Below, piece after piece: positions 37,283 to 45,892 of a stretch of 64,000 nucleotides of DNA. The DNA is from Streptomyces sp. FIT100 (GTDB taxonomy: Bacteria > Actinomycetota > Actinomycetes > Streptomycetales > Streptomycetaceae): positions 62,001-126,000 of the forward strand of contig NZ_CP075715.1 of the NCBI RefSeq assembly GCF_024584805.1, written 5' to 3'. Under the pieces are notes generated by a model. It did not search any database. It was not told where the DNA came from and worked only from the letters and a program-made list of their open reading frames with translations. The number at the start of each line of letters is the position of its first letter. Position 1 is the stretch's first letter. The translations under genes and the position numbers were made by a program.

Positions 37283-38698
37283 TCAGCCGGCGGGCGCCGA
37301 CTCGGGCTCCGTGCCCCGCCAGACGGTGGTGGTGTTGCAGAACTCCTTGATGCCGTGGCCGGACAGCTCGCGTCCGTACCCGGAGCGCTTCACGCCGCCG
37401 AACGGCATCGCCGGGTGGGACGCCGTCATCCCGTTGACGAACACCCCGCCCGCCTCCAGATCGCGGACGAAGCGGGCCACTTCGCTCTCGTCGCGGGTCC
37501 AGACGTTCGAACTCAGCCCGAAGGGCGAGTCGTTGGCGACCTGCACCGCCTCGTCGAGGTCCGCCACCCGGTAGACGGTCGCCACCGGCCCGAAGGTCTC
37601 CTCGCGGTGGATCCGCATCTCGGGCGTGATCCCGGTGAGGACGGTCGGGAGGTAGAACCAGCCCTGCGGGTGGTCCCCCGGCCGGCCCCCTCCGCACAGC
37701 GCATGCGCACCGAGGCGTACGGCGTCGTCGACGAGCTCCTCCAGATCCTCGCGACCCCGCTCGCTGGCGAGGGGGCCGACCTCGGTGGACTCGTCGAGCG
37801 GGTCGCCCACGGTGAGCGCCTCCATCCGCGCGGAGAACCGCTCGGTGAAGCTGTCGTAGACGTCCTCGTGGACGATGAAGCGCTTGGCCGCGATGCAGGA
37901 CTGGCCGTTGTTCTGGACGCGCGCGGTGACCGCGGTCCGCGCGGCCTTGTCGACGTCGGCCGAGGGCATCACCACGTAGGGGTCGCTGCCGCCGAGCTCC
38001 AGAACGGTCTTCTTCACCTCGTCGCCGGCGACGGACGCCACGGACCGTCCGGCGGGCTCGCTGCCGGTGAGGGTCGCGGCGGCGACACGCGGATCGCGCA
38101 GGACGCCCTCGACCGCGCCGGCACCGATGAGCAGGGTCTGGAAGCAGCCTTCGGGATAGCCCGCGCGGTGGAAGAGGTCGCCCAGGTAGAGGGCGGTCTG
38201 CGGGACGTTCGACGCGTGCTTGAGCAGCCCGGTGTTGCCCGCCATGAGCGCGGGCGCGGCGAACCGGACGACCTGCCAGAGGGGGAAGTTCCACGGCATG
38301 ACGGCCAGGACGACGCCGAGCGGCCGGTAGTGGACGTGCGCCCGGGCGGCGCCCGAGTCCTTGGCCTCGGCGTCCGCGACGGGCTCGTCGGCGAGGAGTT
38401 CCTCGGCGCGGTCGGCGTACCAGCGCATCGCCTTGACGCACTTCGCGGCCTCGGCCCGCGCGGCCGTGACCGGCTTGCCCATCTCGGTGGTCATCGTCCG
38501 CGCGATGTCCTCCTGGTCCTTCTCCAGGAGCAGGGCGGCCTTCTTGAGCAGCAGCGCTCGCTCGCCGAAACCGGTGGTGCGGTACTGCCGGAACGCCTCG
38601 TGGGCGGCGGCCAGGCGGCTCTCGATCGCCTCGGGCCCGAGTGGTTCGAAGGTCTTGAGCGTCTCGCCGGTAGCGGGGTTCACCGTGGCGATGGGCAT
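37283..38698 (-). CDS. NADP-dependent succinate-semialdehyde dehydrogenase (aldehyde dehydrogenase superfamily)
   Basis: 471 aa. Starts [18 protein letters not shown] like GabD1 proteins. Cofactor and catalytic motifs: [41 protein letters not shown] with the general-base Glu, and [14 protein letters not shown] with the nucleophile Cys. [11 protein letters not shown] and the C-terminal [15 protein letters not shown] complete the fold. It oxidises succinate semialdehyde (or a similar aldehyde) to the acid. 107 bases separate it from the binding-protein-like gene downstream. Confidence 0.9.
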   Translation of the reverse strand: MPIATVNPATGETLKTFEPLGPEAIESRLAAAHEAFRQYRTTGFGERALLLKKAALLLEKDQEDIARTMTTEMGKPVTAARAEAAKCVKAMRWYADRAEELLADEPVADAEAKDSGAARAHVHYRPLGVVLAVMPWNFPLWQVVRFAAPALMAGNTGLLKHASNVPQTALYLGDLFHRAGYPEGCFQTLLIGAGAVEGVLRDPRVAAATLTGSEPAGRSVASVAGDEVKKTVLELGGSDPYVVMPSADVDKAARTAVTARVQNNGQSCIAAKRFIVHEDVYDSFTERFSARMEALTVGDPLDESTEVGPLASERGREDLEELVDDAVRLGAHALCGGGRPGDHPQGWFYLPTVLTGITPEMRIHREETFGPVATVYRVADLDEAVQVANDSPFGLSSNVWTRDESEVARFVRDLEAGGVFVNGMTASHPAMPFGGVKRSGYGRELSGHGIKEFCNTTTVWRGTEPESAPAG

Positions 38699-38964
38699 GG
38701 CTGTGTCCTCCTTGGACTCCCACCTACGACCCTGCCGCGCCGCCCGCGCCGATGCAACGCGGCGACACCGCGGCCACCGCTCCCGGCCACCGCTCCCTGC
38801 CGCAGCCCGCGGATCCCGGCCGCGGCCCCGGCCCCGGCCCTGCCCGGCCTGCGGCCCTTGGTCCGAACGGGCGCGGGCCCGGACGCCGACGTACGCTCGT
38901 CAGGTACCGACCGCACGCCACGGAACGCCGGGGACCGCCGGGCAGCACCAGGGAGGCGAGCGGC

Positions 38965-39729
38965 GTGAGCGGACATCGCTTCACCGCACACACGCCGGTG
39001 TCCGCGTGTGCGGCGGCCCTGGTCGTCGCGGTGCTGGTCATGGCGGGCGGCTCGCCGGCGTACGCGGGCGACGACATCGACTCCCTCAGCGCCCAGCAGA
39101 TCTCCGAGCGGGCCAAGGAGGCCCTGCGCGGCGCCACCTCGGTGCACTTCGTCACCGAGGGCAGTCTGAACCCCGCGGGCACGACCAGCGAACTCGATCT
39201 CCGGCTGGACCGCGACGGCAACTGCGCCGGCACGGTCAGCACCGGCGCGAAGGGCTCCGTCGAGATCGTCAAGCGCGGTACGACGGTGTGGATGAAGCCG
39301 GACGAGACCTTCTGGAAGAGCCAGGTGCCGGGCACCGGGGAGCGCGCCGCGGAGCTCTTCAAGGACCGCTATCTGCGCGGGTCCACGGACGACCCCGTGC
39401 TCAGCAGCATGGCCGAGGTGTGTGATCTGGAGCGGCTGGTGAAGTCGGTCACCGGCTCCCCCGACCTGCGGCTCCCGCTCACCAAGGGCGAGAAGACCGA
39501 GGTCGACGGCGTCGAGGTGATCCCGGTGATCGCGAAGCAGGCGGGCAAGACGGTGACGATGTACGTGGCCGCCGAGGGCACGCCCTATCCGGTGCGCCTG
39601 GACGCGGTCCAGGCCGGTGAGGGCGAGGCGAGCATCGCCCTGTCGGACTACGGCGAGCCCGTTCCCTCCGCCACTCCCCCGGCGGACAGGTCGATCGACA
39701 TTTCCACGCTGATGGAGCGGGGGAACTGA
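38965..39729 (+). CDS. Secreted LppX/LprG-like protein
   Basis: 254 aa from the GTG at 38965 (AGGGAGGCGAG upstream). Signal peptide: basic start, hydrophobic segment VSACAAALVVAVLVMAG, cleavage after SPAYA, no lipobox Cys. The mature part (ISERAKEALRGATSVHF, LDLRLDRDGNCAGTVS, GTTVWMKPDETFWKS) resembles the half-barrel domain of actinobacterial LprG/LppX or outer-membrane lipid-carrier-like proteins. Probably cell-surface or extracellular; ligand unknown. Confidence 0.65.
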   Translation: MSGHRFTAHTPVSACAAALVVAVLVMAGGSPAYAGDDIDSLSAQQISERAKEALRGATSVHFVTEGSLNPAGTTSELDLRLDRDGNCAGTVSTGAKGSVEIVKRGTTVWMKPDETFWKSQVPGTGERAAELFKDRYLRGSTDDPVLSSMAEVCDLERLVKSVTGSPDLRLPLTKGEKTEVDGVEVIPVIAKQAGKTVTMYVAAEGTPYPVRLDAVQAGEGEASIALSDYGEPVPSATPPADRSIDISTLMERGN

Positions 39730-39797
39730 AGCAAACCCCCTCCAACCGCCGTGCGCCCCGATGGCGGTGGCCCGCACCGGACAGCAGACTCGGCCGC

Positions 39798-40277
39798 ATG
39801 TCGGGCAAGCGAAGCGCCGGTCTTCTGCTGTTCCGGTCCGCGGGGCCGGGCGTCGAGGTGCTGATCGGGCACATGGGCGGCCCCTTCTGGGCTGCCCGCG
39901 ACGTGGGCGCGTGGTCGATCCCCAAGGGTGAGCACGACCCCGACGAGGAGCCGGAGGCCGCCGCACACCGGGAGTTCGAGGAGGAGCTCGGACTGCCCGC
40001 GCCCGCGGGGGACCGCGTACCGCTGGGCGAGAGCCGCCAGCCGGGCGGGAAGCTCGTGACCGTCTGGGCGGTCGAGGGCGACCTCGATCCGGACCGGGTG
40101 GCGCCGGGCACCTTCCGCATGGAGTGGCCCCCGCGCTCAGGTGTGCTGCGCGACTTCCCCGAGATCGACCGCGTGGGCTGGTTCTCCCTGGAGCGCGCGG
40201 CCGAGCTGCTCGTCCCCGGCCAGCGGATCTTTCTGGACCGCCTCGCCCATCACATACAGATACGCGGCGGCCGCTGA
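39798..40277 (+). CDS. NUDIX hydrolase
   Basis: 159 aa. Complete Nudix box from Gly44: Gx5E50x7REFEEELGL, all catalytic Glu residues present. Preceded by GAWSIPKGE. The SAGLLLFRS opening is of the subgroup that hydrolyses nucleoside-diphosphate derivatives; substrate unknown. Cytosolic. Confidence 0.92.
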   Translation: MSGKRSAGLLLFRSAGPGVEVLIGHMGGPFWAARDVGAWSIPKGEHDPDEEPEAAAHREFEEELGLPAPAGDRVPLGESRQPGGKLVTVWAVEGDLDPDRVAPGTFRMEWPPRSGVLRDFPEIDRVGWFSLERAAELLVPGQRIFLDRLAHHIQIRGGR

Positions 40278-40309
40278 CAGCGGCCGTCCAGACCGAAGGA
40301 AGAACGCCC

Positions 40310-41005
40310 GTGCCCTCTCGTACCAAGGCCGTCGCCGCCGCAGGCGCGACGCTGCTCACCGCCGCCGTACTGCCCGCGGCCCTGCTCCCCGCCCCCGCCG
40401 CCACCGCCGGTTCCGCCTCCGAGGGCTCGGTGAGCGCGCGAGCGCTGCTGGACGCGCTGGGCAGCTGCGATCGAATATCGGACGGCCGGTACCGAATAGA
40501 CGAGGACGAGGACGAGGACGTCCCGGTGTGCGGTATGCGCGATGTCGTGTACTGGAAGGCGGACATGGACATCGACTGCGACGGCTGGCCCACGGACGAG
40601 TGCAACAGCGACACGGACCCCTACTTCCAGGACGAGACCGCCTACGTGGACGCCGACGGGGACCCGCTCAGCTCCGAGTACGTGCCGTTCATCGTCGTCC
40701 CGGGGGCCGGCGGCCGCTGGGACTACAACGACTCCGGCATCCGCGGCGGCAGCGTCGCGGCCGTCGTCTACGGCGACAGGGTGGTGTACGCGGTCGTCGG
40801 GGACGTCGGGCCGAGCAACATCATCGGCGAGGCGTCGTGGGCCACGGCCGACGCGCTCGGCATAGACCCCGACCCGCAGATCGGCGGCGTCAACTCCGGT
40901 GTGACGTACATCGTGTTCCGTGACTCCCAGGTCTCCCCGATCCACTCCCACCGGGCCGCCGTCACGCTGGGCAACCGGCTGGCGCGGGAGTTCGTCGGCG
41001 ACTGA
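40310..41005 (+). CDS. Secreted glycoside hydrolase family 75 chitosanase
   Basis: 231 aa from a GTG. Signal peptide (VAAAGATLLTAAVLPAALLP, cleavage near ATAGS). Mature part has the GH75 landmarks: VVYWKADMDIDCDGWPTDEC, VPFIVVPGAGGRWDYND, GSVAAVVYGDRVVYAVVGDVGPSNIIGEASWATADALGI and GGVNSGVTYIVF. The catalytic acids lie in the MDIDCDG and GD/GE segments. Family members cleave chitosan endolytically outside the cell. An acidic IDEDEDEDVP loop precedes the catalytic core. Confidence 0.88.
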   Translation: MPSRTKAVAAAGATLLTAAVLPAALLPAPAATAGSASEGSVSARALLDALGSCDRISDGRYRIDEDEDEDVPVCGMRDVVYWKADMDIDCDGWPTDECNSDTDPYFQDETAYVDADGDPLSSEYVPFIVVPGAGGRWDYNDSGIRGGSVAAVVYGDRVVYAVVGDVGPSNIIGEASWATADALGIDPDPQIGGVNSGVTYIVFRDSQVSPIHSHRAAVTLGNRLAREFVGD

Positions 41006-41020
41006 CCGGGGCACCCCGCC

Positions 41021-42070
41021 ATGGATCCCGTGGAGGCACTGGACCGGATCGCCTTTCTGCTGGAGCGGTCCGGGGCGCCGACGTACCGCGTACGGGCCTT
41101 CCGTACGGCGTCGGCGGCCGTCGACGCGCTCGGTGCGCGCGAGACCGCCGAGCGGGCCGCGGCGGCCGGATCACTGGAGGCCGTTCGGGGACTGGGGCCC
41201 AAGACGGCGCAGGTGGTGCGGGAGGCCCTGGCCGGTGAGGTGCCCGCGTATCTGCGCCGGCTGGAGGAGGAGGCCGGCGCAGGCCCCGGCGAGGGGGACG
41301 CCGGGGCGCGGCTGCGGGCGGCGCTGCGCGGCGACTGCCATCTGCATTCGGACTGGTCGGACGGGGGCAGCCCGATCGAGGCGATGGGCAGGGCGGCCGC
41401 GGCGCTCGGCCATGAGTGGGCCGTGCTGACCGACCATTCGCCGCGGCTGCGGGTGGCGCGCGGGCTGTCGGCCGAGCGGCTGCGGGAGCAGCTCGACGTG
41501 GTGGCCGGACTCAACCGGACGTGGGCGCCGTTCCGGCTGCTGACCGGGATCGAGTGCGACATCCTGCCGGACGGCTCGCTCGACCAGGAGGACGGGTTGC
41601 TGGACCGGCTCGACCTGGTGGTCGCGTCGGCCCACTCCCAACTGCGCATGGCGGCGCGGCCGATGACGCGACGGCTGATCGCCGCGGCCGCGAACCCGCT
41701 CGTCGATGTACTGGGGCACTGCACCGGACGGCTGCTGACGGGGCGTGACGGGGGCCGGGGCAGGCCGGAGTCCGAGTTCGACGCCGAGAAGGTCTTCACG
41801 GCGTGTGCGGAGCACGGGACGGCCGTGGAGATCAACAGCCGTCCGGACCGGCTCGATCCGCCCCGGCGGCTGCTGCGGCTGGCGGTGCGGGTGGGGACAC
41901 TGTTCGCCATCGACTCGGACGCGCACGCCCCCGGGCAGCTGGACTGGCAGCTCGCCGGCTGTGCGCGGGCCGAGGAGTGCGGGGTGCCCGAGGCACGGAT
42001 CGTCAACACCTGGGGCGCGCAGGAGCTGCTGCGCTGGACGCGGACCCGGGCACTGCCGGGGGCGCCCTGA
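41021..42070 (+). CDS. PHP domain phosphoesterase with N-terminal HhH domain (PolX-like)
   Basis: 349 aa. Residues 1-95 have the helix-hairpin-helix module of family X polymerases (VRAFRTASAAVDAL; LEAVRGLGPKTAQVV). The PHP phosphoesterase domain follows: DCHLHSDWSDGGSP, VLTDHSPRL, GIECDILPDGSLD, ASAHSQLRM, VLGHCTGRL and IDSDAHAPGQL, giving the metal-binding His/Asp set. The polymerase palm of full PolX is missing. Probably a DNA-end or nucleotide phosphoesterase. Confidence 0.88.
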   Translation: MDPVEALDRIAFLLERSGAPTYRVRAFRTASAAVDALGARETAERAAAAGSLEAVRGLGPKTAQVVREALAGEVPAYLRRLEEEAGAGPGEGDAGARLRAALRGDCHLHSDWSDGGSPIEAMGRAAAALGHEWAVLTDHSPRLRVARGLSAERLREQLDVVAGLNRTWAPFRLLTGIECDILPDGSLDQEDGLLDRLDLVVASAHSQLRMAARPMTRRLIAAAANPLVDVLGHCTGRLLTGRDGGRGRPESEFDAEKVFTACAEHGTAVEINSRPDRLDPPRRLLRLAVRVGTLFAIDSDAHAPGQLDWQLAGCARAEECGVPEARIVNTWGAQELLRWTRTRALPGAP

Positions 42071-42201
42071 CGGCGTTCCGGTGGCGGCCGCCACCCGAAG
42101 GACGCGCTGTCCGTGCCGCGGGGTGCGCGAGGTGGGACCGTGGAGGTGGAGGCACCGGTGAGGCCGGGGGCGGCCTCGCACACGAGAGGACAGGGATCAC
42201 C

Positions 42202-42582
42202 GTGACCGCGACGGACAAGCACGGCGAGGAAGTATCGGTGCAGCTCAGCGGCGCACCTCAGGACGCGGACGCCGTCTTCGGCGCACTGCTCGCGGCGTAC
42301 CCCTGCGACCGGGACGCCGAGGAGCACCCGCACGAGCTGGGCGCGGGCGGGCACCCGACGATCTGGATGGCCACCTACGACGTGTCGCCCGCCGACACGG
42401 CCGGGCCGGTGGCGCGGACGGCGCTCGGCGCGCCTGTGGCGGCGGAGCTGTCCGGCTCCTACCCGGCGGTGGACCGGCTGGCCAAGGCGCTCACCTCGGG
42501 CTTCTCGGTCGAGGTGGAGCACGAGGTGTCGGGCGACGGCGAGAAGCAGCTGCGGGTGAGGCTGGAGTCGCCGGCGGGCTAG
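42202..42582 (+). CDS. Hypothetical protein, 126 aa
   Basis: Not recognised. GTG start at 42202 follows AGAGGACAGGG. Acidic protein without membrane segment or signal; contains VSVQLSGAPQDADAVFGALLAAYPCDRD and FSVEVEHEVSGDGEKQLRV, suggesting a small alpha/beta domain. The TAG stop lies in the CTAG that opens repeat copy 3. Confidence 0.6.
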   Translation: MTATDKHGEEVSVQLSGAPQDADAVFGALLAAYPCDRDAEEHPHELGAGGHPTIWMATYDVSPADTAGPVARTALGAPVAAELSGSYPAVDRLAKALTSGFSVEVEHEVSGDGEKQLRVRLESPAG

Positions 42583-42822
42583 GCCGTGTCTGACAAATCC
42601 CGCCTGGCGCGCGACGCCCGGCACGCTCCCCCAGAGCTCGCGCCTGGGAGGTGCCCCCACCCCCGTAGCCCTTCGGGCACGGGAGGTGCCCCCACGCTGC
42701 GTTGTCGGAGTCATCCGAGTACGCCCAGTACGAGGATGATCCTCCGCCTTGCGATTGCACGCACCGGACGCCGCGCACCCCGCCCTGCGGGCGGACGGCG
42801 CCATTTGTCAGACACGACCTAG
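42579..42822. repeat. CTAG-bounded hairpin repeat, copy 3 (244 bp)
   Basis: Ends CTAGGCCGTGTCTGACAAAT and (reverse complement) CTAGGTCGTGTCTGACAAAT: almost perfect terminal inverted repeats of ~20 bases, a variant of the TGTCTTCA ends of copies 1 and 2. The interior has CACGCTCCCCCAGAGCTCGC and CCCGTAGCCCTTCGGGCACG, shared with copy 4. No coding potential. Together with 42823-42879 it fills the gap before the ArsR gene. Confidence 0.85.
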
Positions 42823-42874
42823 CCGACGCGTCGGCGGTCGGCGGTCGGCGCCCCGGTAGGCCGCGCCGGATTAC

Positions 42875-42911
42875 ATGCCTTGACAGGCATATAACCAGTG
42901 GCGCATATTCT
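42875..42911 (+). promoter_or_regulatory. Promoter and palindromic operator of the ArsR gene
   Basis: Consensus -35 TTGACA at 42880-42885 and a -10-like CATATT/TATTCT at 42904-42911. The -35 is embedded in the inverted repeat ATGCCT-tgac-AGGCAT (42875-42890), an ideal repressor site. The ATG at 42917 is only a few bases past the expected transcript start, so the mRNA may be leaderless. Confidence 0.6.
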
Positions 42912-42916
42912 CTTTC

Positions 42917-43384
42917 ATGACAGACGCCATCTGGTCGGCCCTGGTGGACCCCCACCGGCGGGCGGTGCTCGACCTGCTGCGCGACCGCGACCGAGCGGTC
43001 AGCGAGCTGGTCGAGGTGCTCGGGCAGTCCCAGCCGAATGTCTCGAAGCATCTGCGGGTGCTGCGGGAGGCCGGGCTCGTGCGGGTCACGAAACAGGGGC
43101 AGCAGCGCATCTACGCGATCGAGCCCGGCCCGATCGCGGAGCTGGATGCCTGGCTGGCCCCGTACCGGCGTCTGTGGAACGAGCGCCTCGACCTGCTCGG
43201 CCGCTACCTCGACTCGGCCGCCGCCGACGACACCGGAGCCGGTGCCACGTCGTCGGGCCGTACATCAGGCCGTACGTCCGGCAGTACGTCAGGCAGCACG
43301 TCGGGCCGTACCAGCGAACCCAGAGAGCACTCGGACCGCACAGAGCACACAGAGCGGACAGAGCGCGCAGAGGAGCCATCATGA
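42917..43384 (+). CDS. ArsR/SmtB family transcriptional regulator
   Basis: 155 aa. Winged helix with DPHRRAVLDLLRDRDRAVSELVEVLGQSQPNVSKHLRVLREAGLVRV, the ArsR subgroup typically paired with an SRPBCC protein. No metal-binding Cys pair is seen, so it is not a classical metal sensor. The last ~50 residues are low-complexity with repeats of RTSG and STSG and of HTERTER type. Its stop overlaps the next gene's ATG (ATGA), so the pair is coupled; the palindrome over its promoter suggests autorepression. Confidence 0.9.
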   Translation: MTDAIWSALVDPHRRAVLDLLRDRDRAVSELVEVLGQSQPNVSKHLRVLREAGLVRVTKQGQQRIYAIEPGPIAELDAWLAPYRRLWNERLDLLGRYLDSAAADDTGAGATSSGRTSGRTSGSTSGSTSGRTSEPREHSDRTEHTERTERAEEPS

Positions 43385-43908
43385 ACCGCGGTACCTTCAT
43401 CACCTTCCAGGGCCGCCCGGCCGTCCAGTTCCAGCGCACGTACCCGCATCCGGTCGAGCGGGTCTGGGCCGCCGTCTCCGAGCCGGAGGGTCTCGCCCAC
43501 TGGTTCCCGTCGACGGTCCGGCTGGAGCCGCGTGAGGGCGGGAAGATCGAGTTCTCCGACGACCCCCACCTGTACACCTCGACGGGAAAGGTGCTCGCCT
43601 TCGAGCCGCCGCACCGGTTCGCCTTCTCCTGGGAGGGCGACGAGATCCACCTGGAGCTGACGGCGGAGGGGGACGCCGGCTGCCGGCTGACGCTCACCAA
43701 CGTCCTGGCGGCGGAGAACACCGCGGCCCGCAACGCCGCGGGCTGGAGCGTCTGCCTCGCCGAGCTCGACAAGCATCTGGCCGGCGCCCCGGCCGAGGGT
43801 CCGCACAGCGGGTCGGCCGAGCCGTGGCAGCCGCACTACGAGGCGTACGTCGCCGAGGGAATGCCCTCGGGGGCCGAGATCCCGGGCGCGCCGCAGCAGG
43901 ACGCCTGA
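43381..43908 (+). CDS. SRPBCC (AHSA1-like) protein
   Basis: 175 aa. FQRTYPHPVERVWAAVSEPEGLAHWFPSTVRLEPREGGKIEF, VLAFEPPHRFAFSWEG and LTLTNVLAAENTAARNAAGW are diagnostic of the activator-of-Hsp90-ATPase-like START/Bet v1 fold. These cytosolic proteins hold hydrophobic ligands in a groove. Coupled to the ArsR gene, which probably controls it. Confidence 0.88.
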   Translation: MNRGTFITFQGRPAVQFQRTYPHPVERVWAAVSEPEGLAHWFPSTVRLEPREGGKIEFSDDPHLYTSTGKVLAFEPPHRFAFSWEGDEIHLELTAEGDAGCRLTLTNVLAAENTAARNAAGWSVCLAELDKHLAGAPAEGPHSGSAEPWQPHYEAYVAEGMPSGAEIPGAPQQDA

Positions 43909-43978
43909 GCACGTCGCGGCAGGCCGTGCGGCCGGACGGCACGAGCGCACGGCGGGCGCCGGGCGCCGACGGGTGCCG

Positions 43979-45217
43979 TTACGTCACGGGCCGTACCGGC
44001 AACTCCTGCACGCTGTTGCCCACGAAGCCCGCGTGACGCGGCAGTTCCGTGTCCGGCACGGCCAGGTCCAGCTCGGGGAAGCGGGTGAACAGCCGCTCCA
44101 GCGCGACGGTCGCCTCCAGCCGCGCCAGCGGGGCGCCCAGGCAGTAGTGGGGGCCGTGGCCGAGCGAGAGATGGCGGGCCCCGGAGGCGCGGGTGAGGTC
44201 GAAGCGGTCGGCGTCCGGCCCGTGCGCCGCCCTGTCCCGCCCGGCGGCCGAGTAGCCGGCGAGGACGGGAGTGCCCTTCGGGACGAGCGTGCCGTCGAGG
44301 GTGAGGTCCTTCGTCGGGTAGCGGAACGGGAAGTAGCTGACCGGGCTGTCCCAGCGCAGGGTCTCCTCGACGACGTCCGCCCAGCTCGCCCTGGCCTGCC
44401 GCACCAGGGCGAGCTGGTCGCGGTGGGTGCACAGGGCGCGTACGGCGTTGGTGATGAGGTTCAGCGTCGTCTCGTGCCCGGCGATGACCATCAGCAGCAG
44501 CGTGCCGATCAGTTCGGGCCCGCTGAGCCGGTCGCCGTCCTCCTCGCGCGCGGCGACGAGGGCGCTGGTGAGGTCGGGGCCGGGGTCCGCCGTCCGCGTG
44601 GCGACGACCACGGCGAGGACGTCGACGAGCTCCTTGTTGGCGGCCATCGCCTCCTCGGGTCCGATGTCGGTGGCGACGACCTGGTTCGACAGATGGTGCA
44701 GCCGGTCCTGGTAGCGGGGGTCCACGCCGAGCAGTTCGCAGATGACGCCCATCGGCAGCGGCATGGCGAAGTGCCGGCGCAGATCGACGGTCCCGTCGCC
44801 CGCGGCGGCAGCCGCGCCCAGACCGTCGAGGAGCTGCTCGGTCACCGCCTCGACGCGGGGGCGCAGTTCCGCCACCCGGCGCGCCGTGAACGCCCTGCTC
44901 ACCAGCGCCCGCAGCCGCCGGTGGTCGGCGCCGTCGGCCGTGGTCATGCCCCGCACGGTCGCGAAGGTCTTCAGCGGCCAGCCGTCGGGTATCCGGCCCT
45001 CGCGGAGCGCGGTGAAGTGCTCGGCACCCTTGGCGACGTCCGGGTGGGCGAGGAACTCCTTGAGGGCGTCGTGCCCGAGCACGGCCATCCCCGCCACCTC
45101 GCCGGGGAGGACGACCGGGGCCACGGCGCCCCGCGTGAGCAGCCGTGCGTTGTCCGCGTGGGGGCAGCCGCCGGCCGGGTCCATCCGGTGCGGCACGGCG
45201 GGCGAGTCGTCGTCCAA
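43979..45217 (-). CDS. Cytochrome P450 (CYP107-like)
   Basis: 412 aa. I-helix oxygen-binding AGHETT, K-helix ExxR in VVEETLRWDSP, and heme loop [19 protein letters not shown] with the axial Cys. The first ~25 residues include a Cys-His-rich MDPAGGCPHADNA. Soluble bacterial P450, needing ferredoxin and reductase that are not encoded nearby. The GNAT gene lies 36 bases upstream on the same strand. Role unknown; it could tailor a secondary metabolite. Confidence 0.93.
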   Translation of the reverse strand: MDDDSPAVPHRMDPAGGCPHADNARLLTRGAVAPVVLPGEVAGMAVLGHDALKEFLAHPDVAKGAEHFTALREGRIPDGWPLKTFATVRGMTTADGADHRRLRALVSRAFTARRVAELRPRVEAVTEQLLDGLGAAAAAGDGTVDLRRHFAMPLPMGVICELLGVDPRYQDRLHHLSNQVVATDIGPEEAMAANKELVDVLAVVVATRTADPGPDLTSALVAAREEDGDRLSGPELIGTLLLMVIAGHETTLNLITNAVRALCTHRDQLALVRQARASWADVVEETLRWDSPVSYFPFRYPTKDLTLDGTLVPKGTPVLAGYSAAGRDRAAHGPDADRFDLTRASGARHLSLGHGPHYCLGAPLARLEATVALERLFTRFPELDLAVPDTELPRHAGFVGNSVQELPVRPVT

Positions 45218-45253
45218 CGAAGGCTCCTGTCGGCGGGTCAGGGGGCACAGATC

Positions 45254-45823
45254 CTACGGTCGGAGGTCCAGCATGCAGAAGACCTTGTCGTAGCGGTGTT
45301 CGCCCACGGCGACGAAGCCGGGGAGACGGCCGTATTCGGTGAAGCCCAGCGACCGGTAGAGGCACAGCGCATGGGTGTTGTCGCCGCGGGCGTCCAGGGT
45401 GAGGACCTCGACACCCGCCTCCCGGGCGTCAGCGATCAGGGCCGCGGTCAGGGCCCGACCGATGCCGCGACCATGGGCATCCGCGGCTACCGCGAGCTTC
45501 TCCAGATCGGCGTGCGGCCGATGGGTCGGCCGGGCGTAGCGGAGCCAGTACCCCAGCCCGACAAGCCGACGGTCGAGGTAGGCAGCGCGCAGGGCCGCAT
45601 CCCCGTCCCGCGCCGCAGCGACGACGTGGCCGAGCAGTTCCGCCACCTCATCCCGCGACGGTGGTTCGACCCAGCCCAGCGCAGCGCCACCACGGACCAG
45701 GTCCGCCAGGATCCGGTGGGCCGACTCCGCGAACCGGACCTCCAGCTCCGGCTCGCAAGTCAGCTCCACAGCGTCGAGGATGGCGGGCTCAGTGGTCACA
45801 CCGCTGGTCGTGGCCGGATTCAT
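45254..45823 (-). CDS. GNAT family N-acetyltransferase
   Basis: 189 aa. GNAT core: DLEKLAVAADAHGRGIGRALTAALIADAREAGVEVLTLDARGDNTHALCLYRSLGF, containing the R/QxxGxG/A acetyl-CoA loop. The ATG at 45823 is only 11 bases from the 59-bp IS remnant (45834-45892), so the native promoter region has been replaced or interrupted. The open frame even continues through the remnant. Expression may now depend on it. Followed by the P450 gene. Confidence 0.85.
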   Translation of the reverse strand: MNPATTSGVTTEPAILDAVELTCEPELEVRFAESAHRILADLVRGGAALGWVEPPSRDEVAELLGHVVAAARDGDAALRAAYLDRRLVGLGYWLRYARPTHRPHADLEKLAVAADAHGRGIGRALTAALIADAREAGVEVLTLDARGDNTHALCLYRSLGFTEYGRLPGFVAVGEHRYDKVFCMLDLRP

Positions 45824-45833
45824 GACCCGCAGC

Positions 45834-45892
45834 CTAGGGCGTGTTTCAGAAGTGGATCTTGATGTGTCAAGATCCACCGAAACGCACCCTAG
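45834..45892 (-). mobile_element. 59-bp IS remnant: exact fusion of both ends of the IS at 48721-49666
   Basis: The first 44 bases equal the right end of the intact IS in reverse complement (CTAGGGCGTGTTTCAGAAGT and the palindrome GTGGATCTTGA-tgtg-TCAAGATCCAC at 45852-45877). The last 15 (CGAAACGCACCCTAG) equal its left end in reverse complement. CTAG is present at both borders. Orientation is opposite to the intact element. Its right CTAG supplies the TAG stop codon of the methyltransferase gene. Confidence 0.92.
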
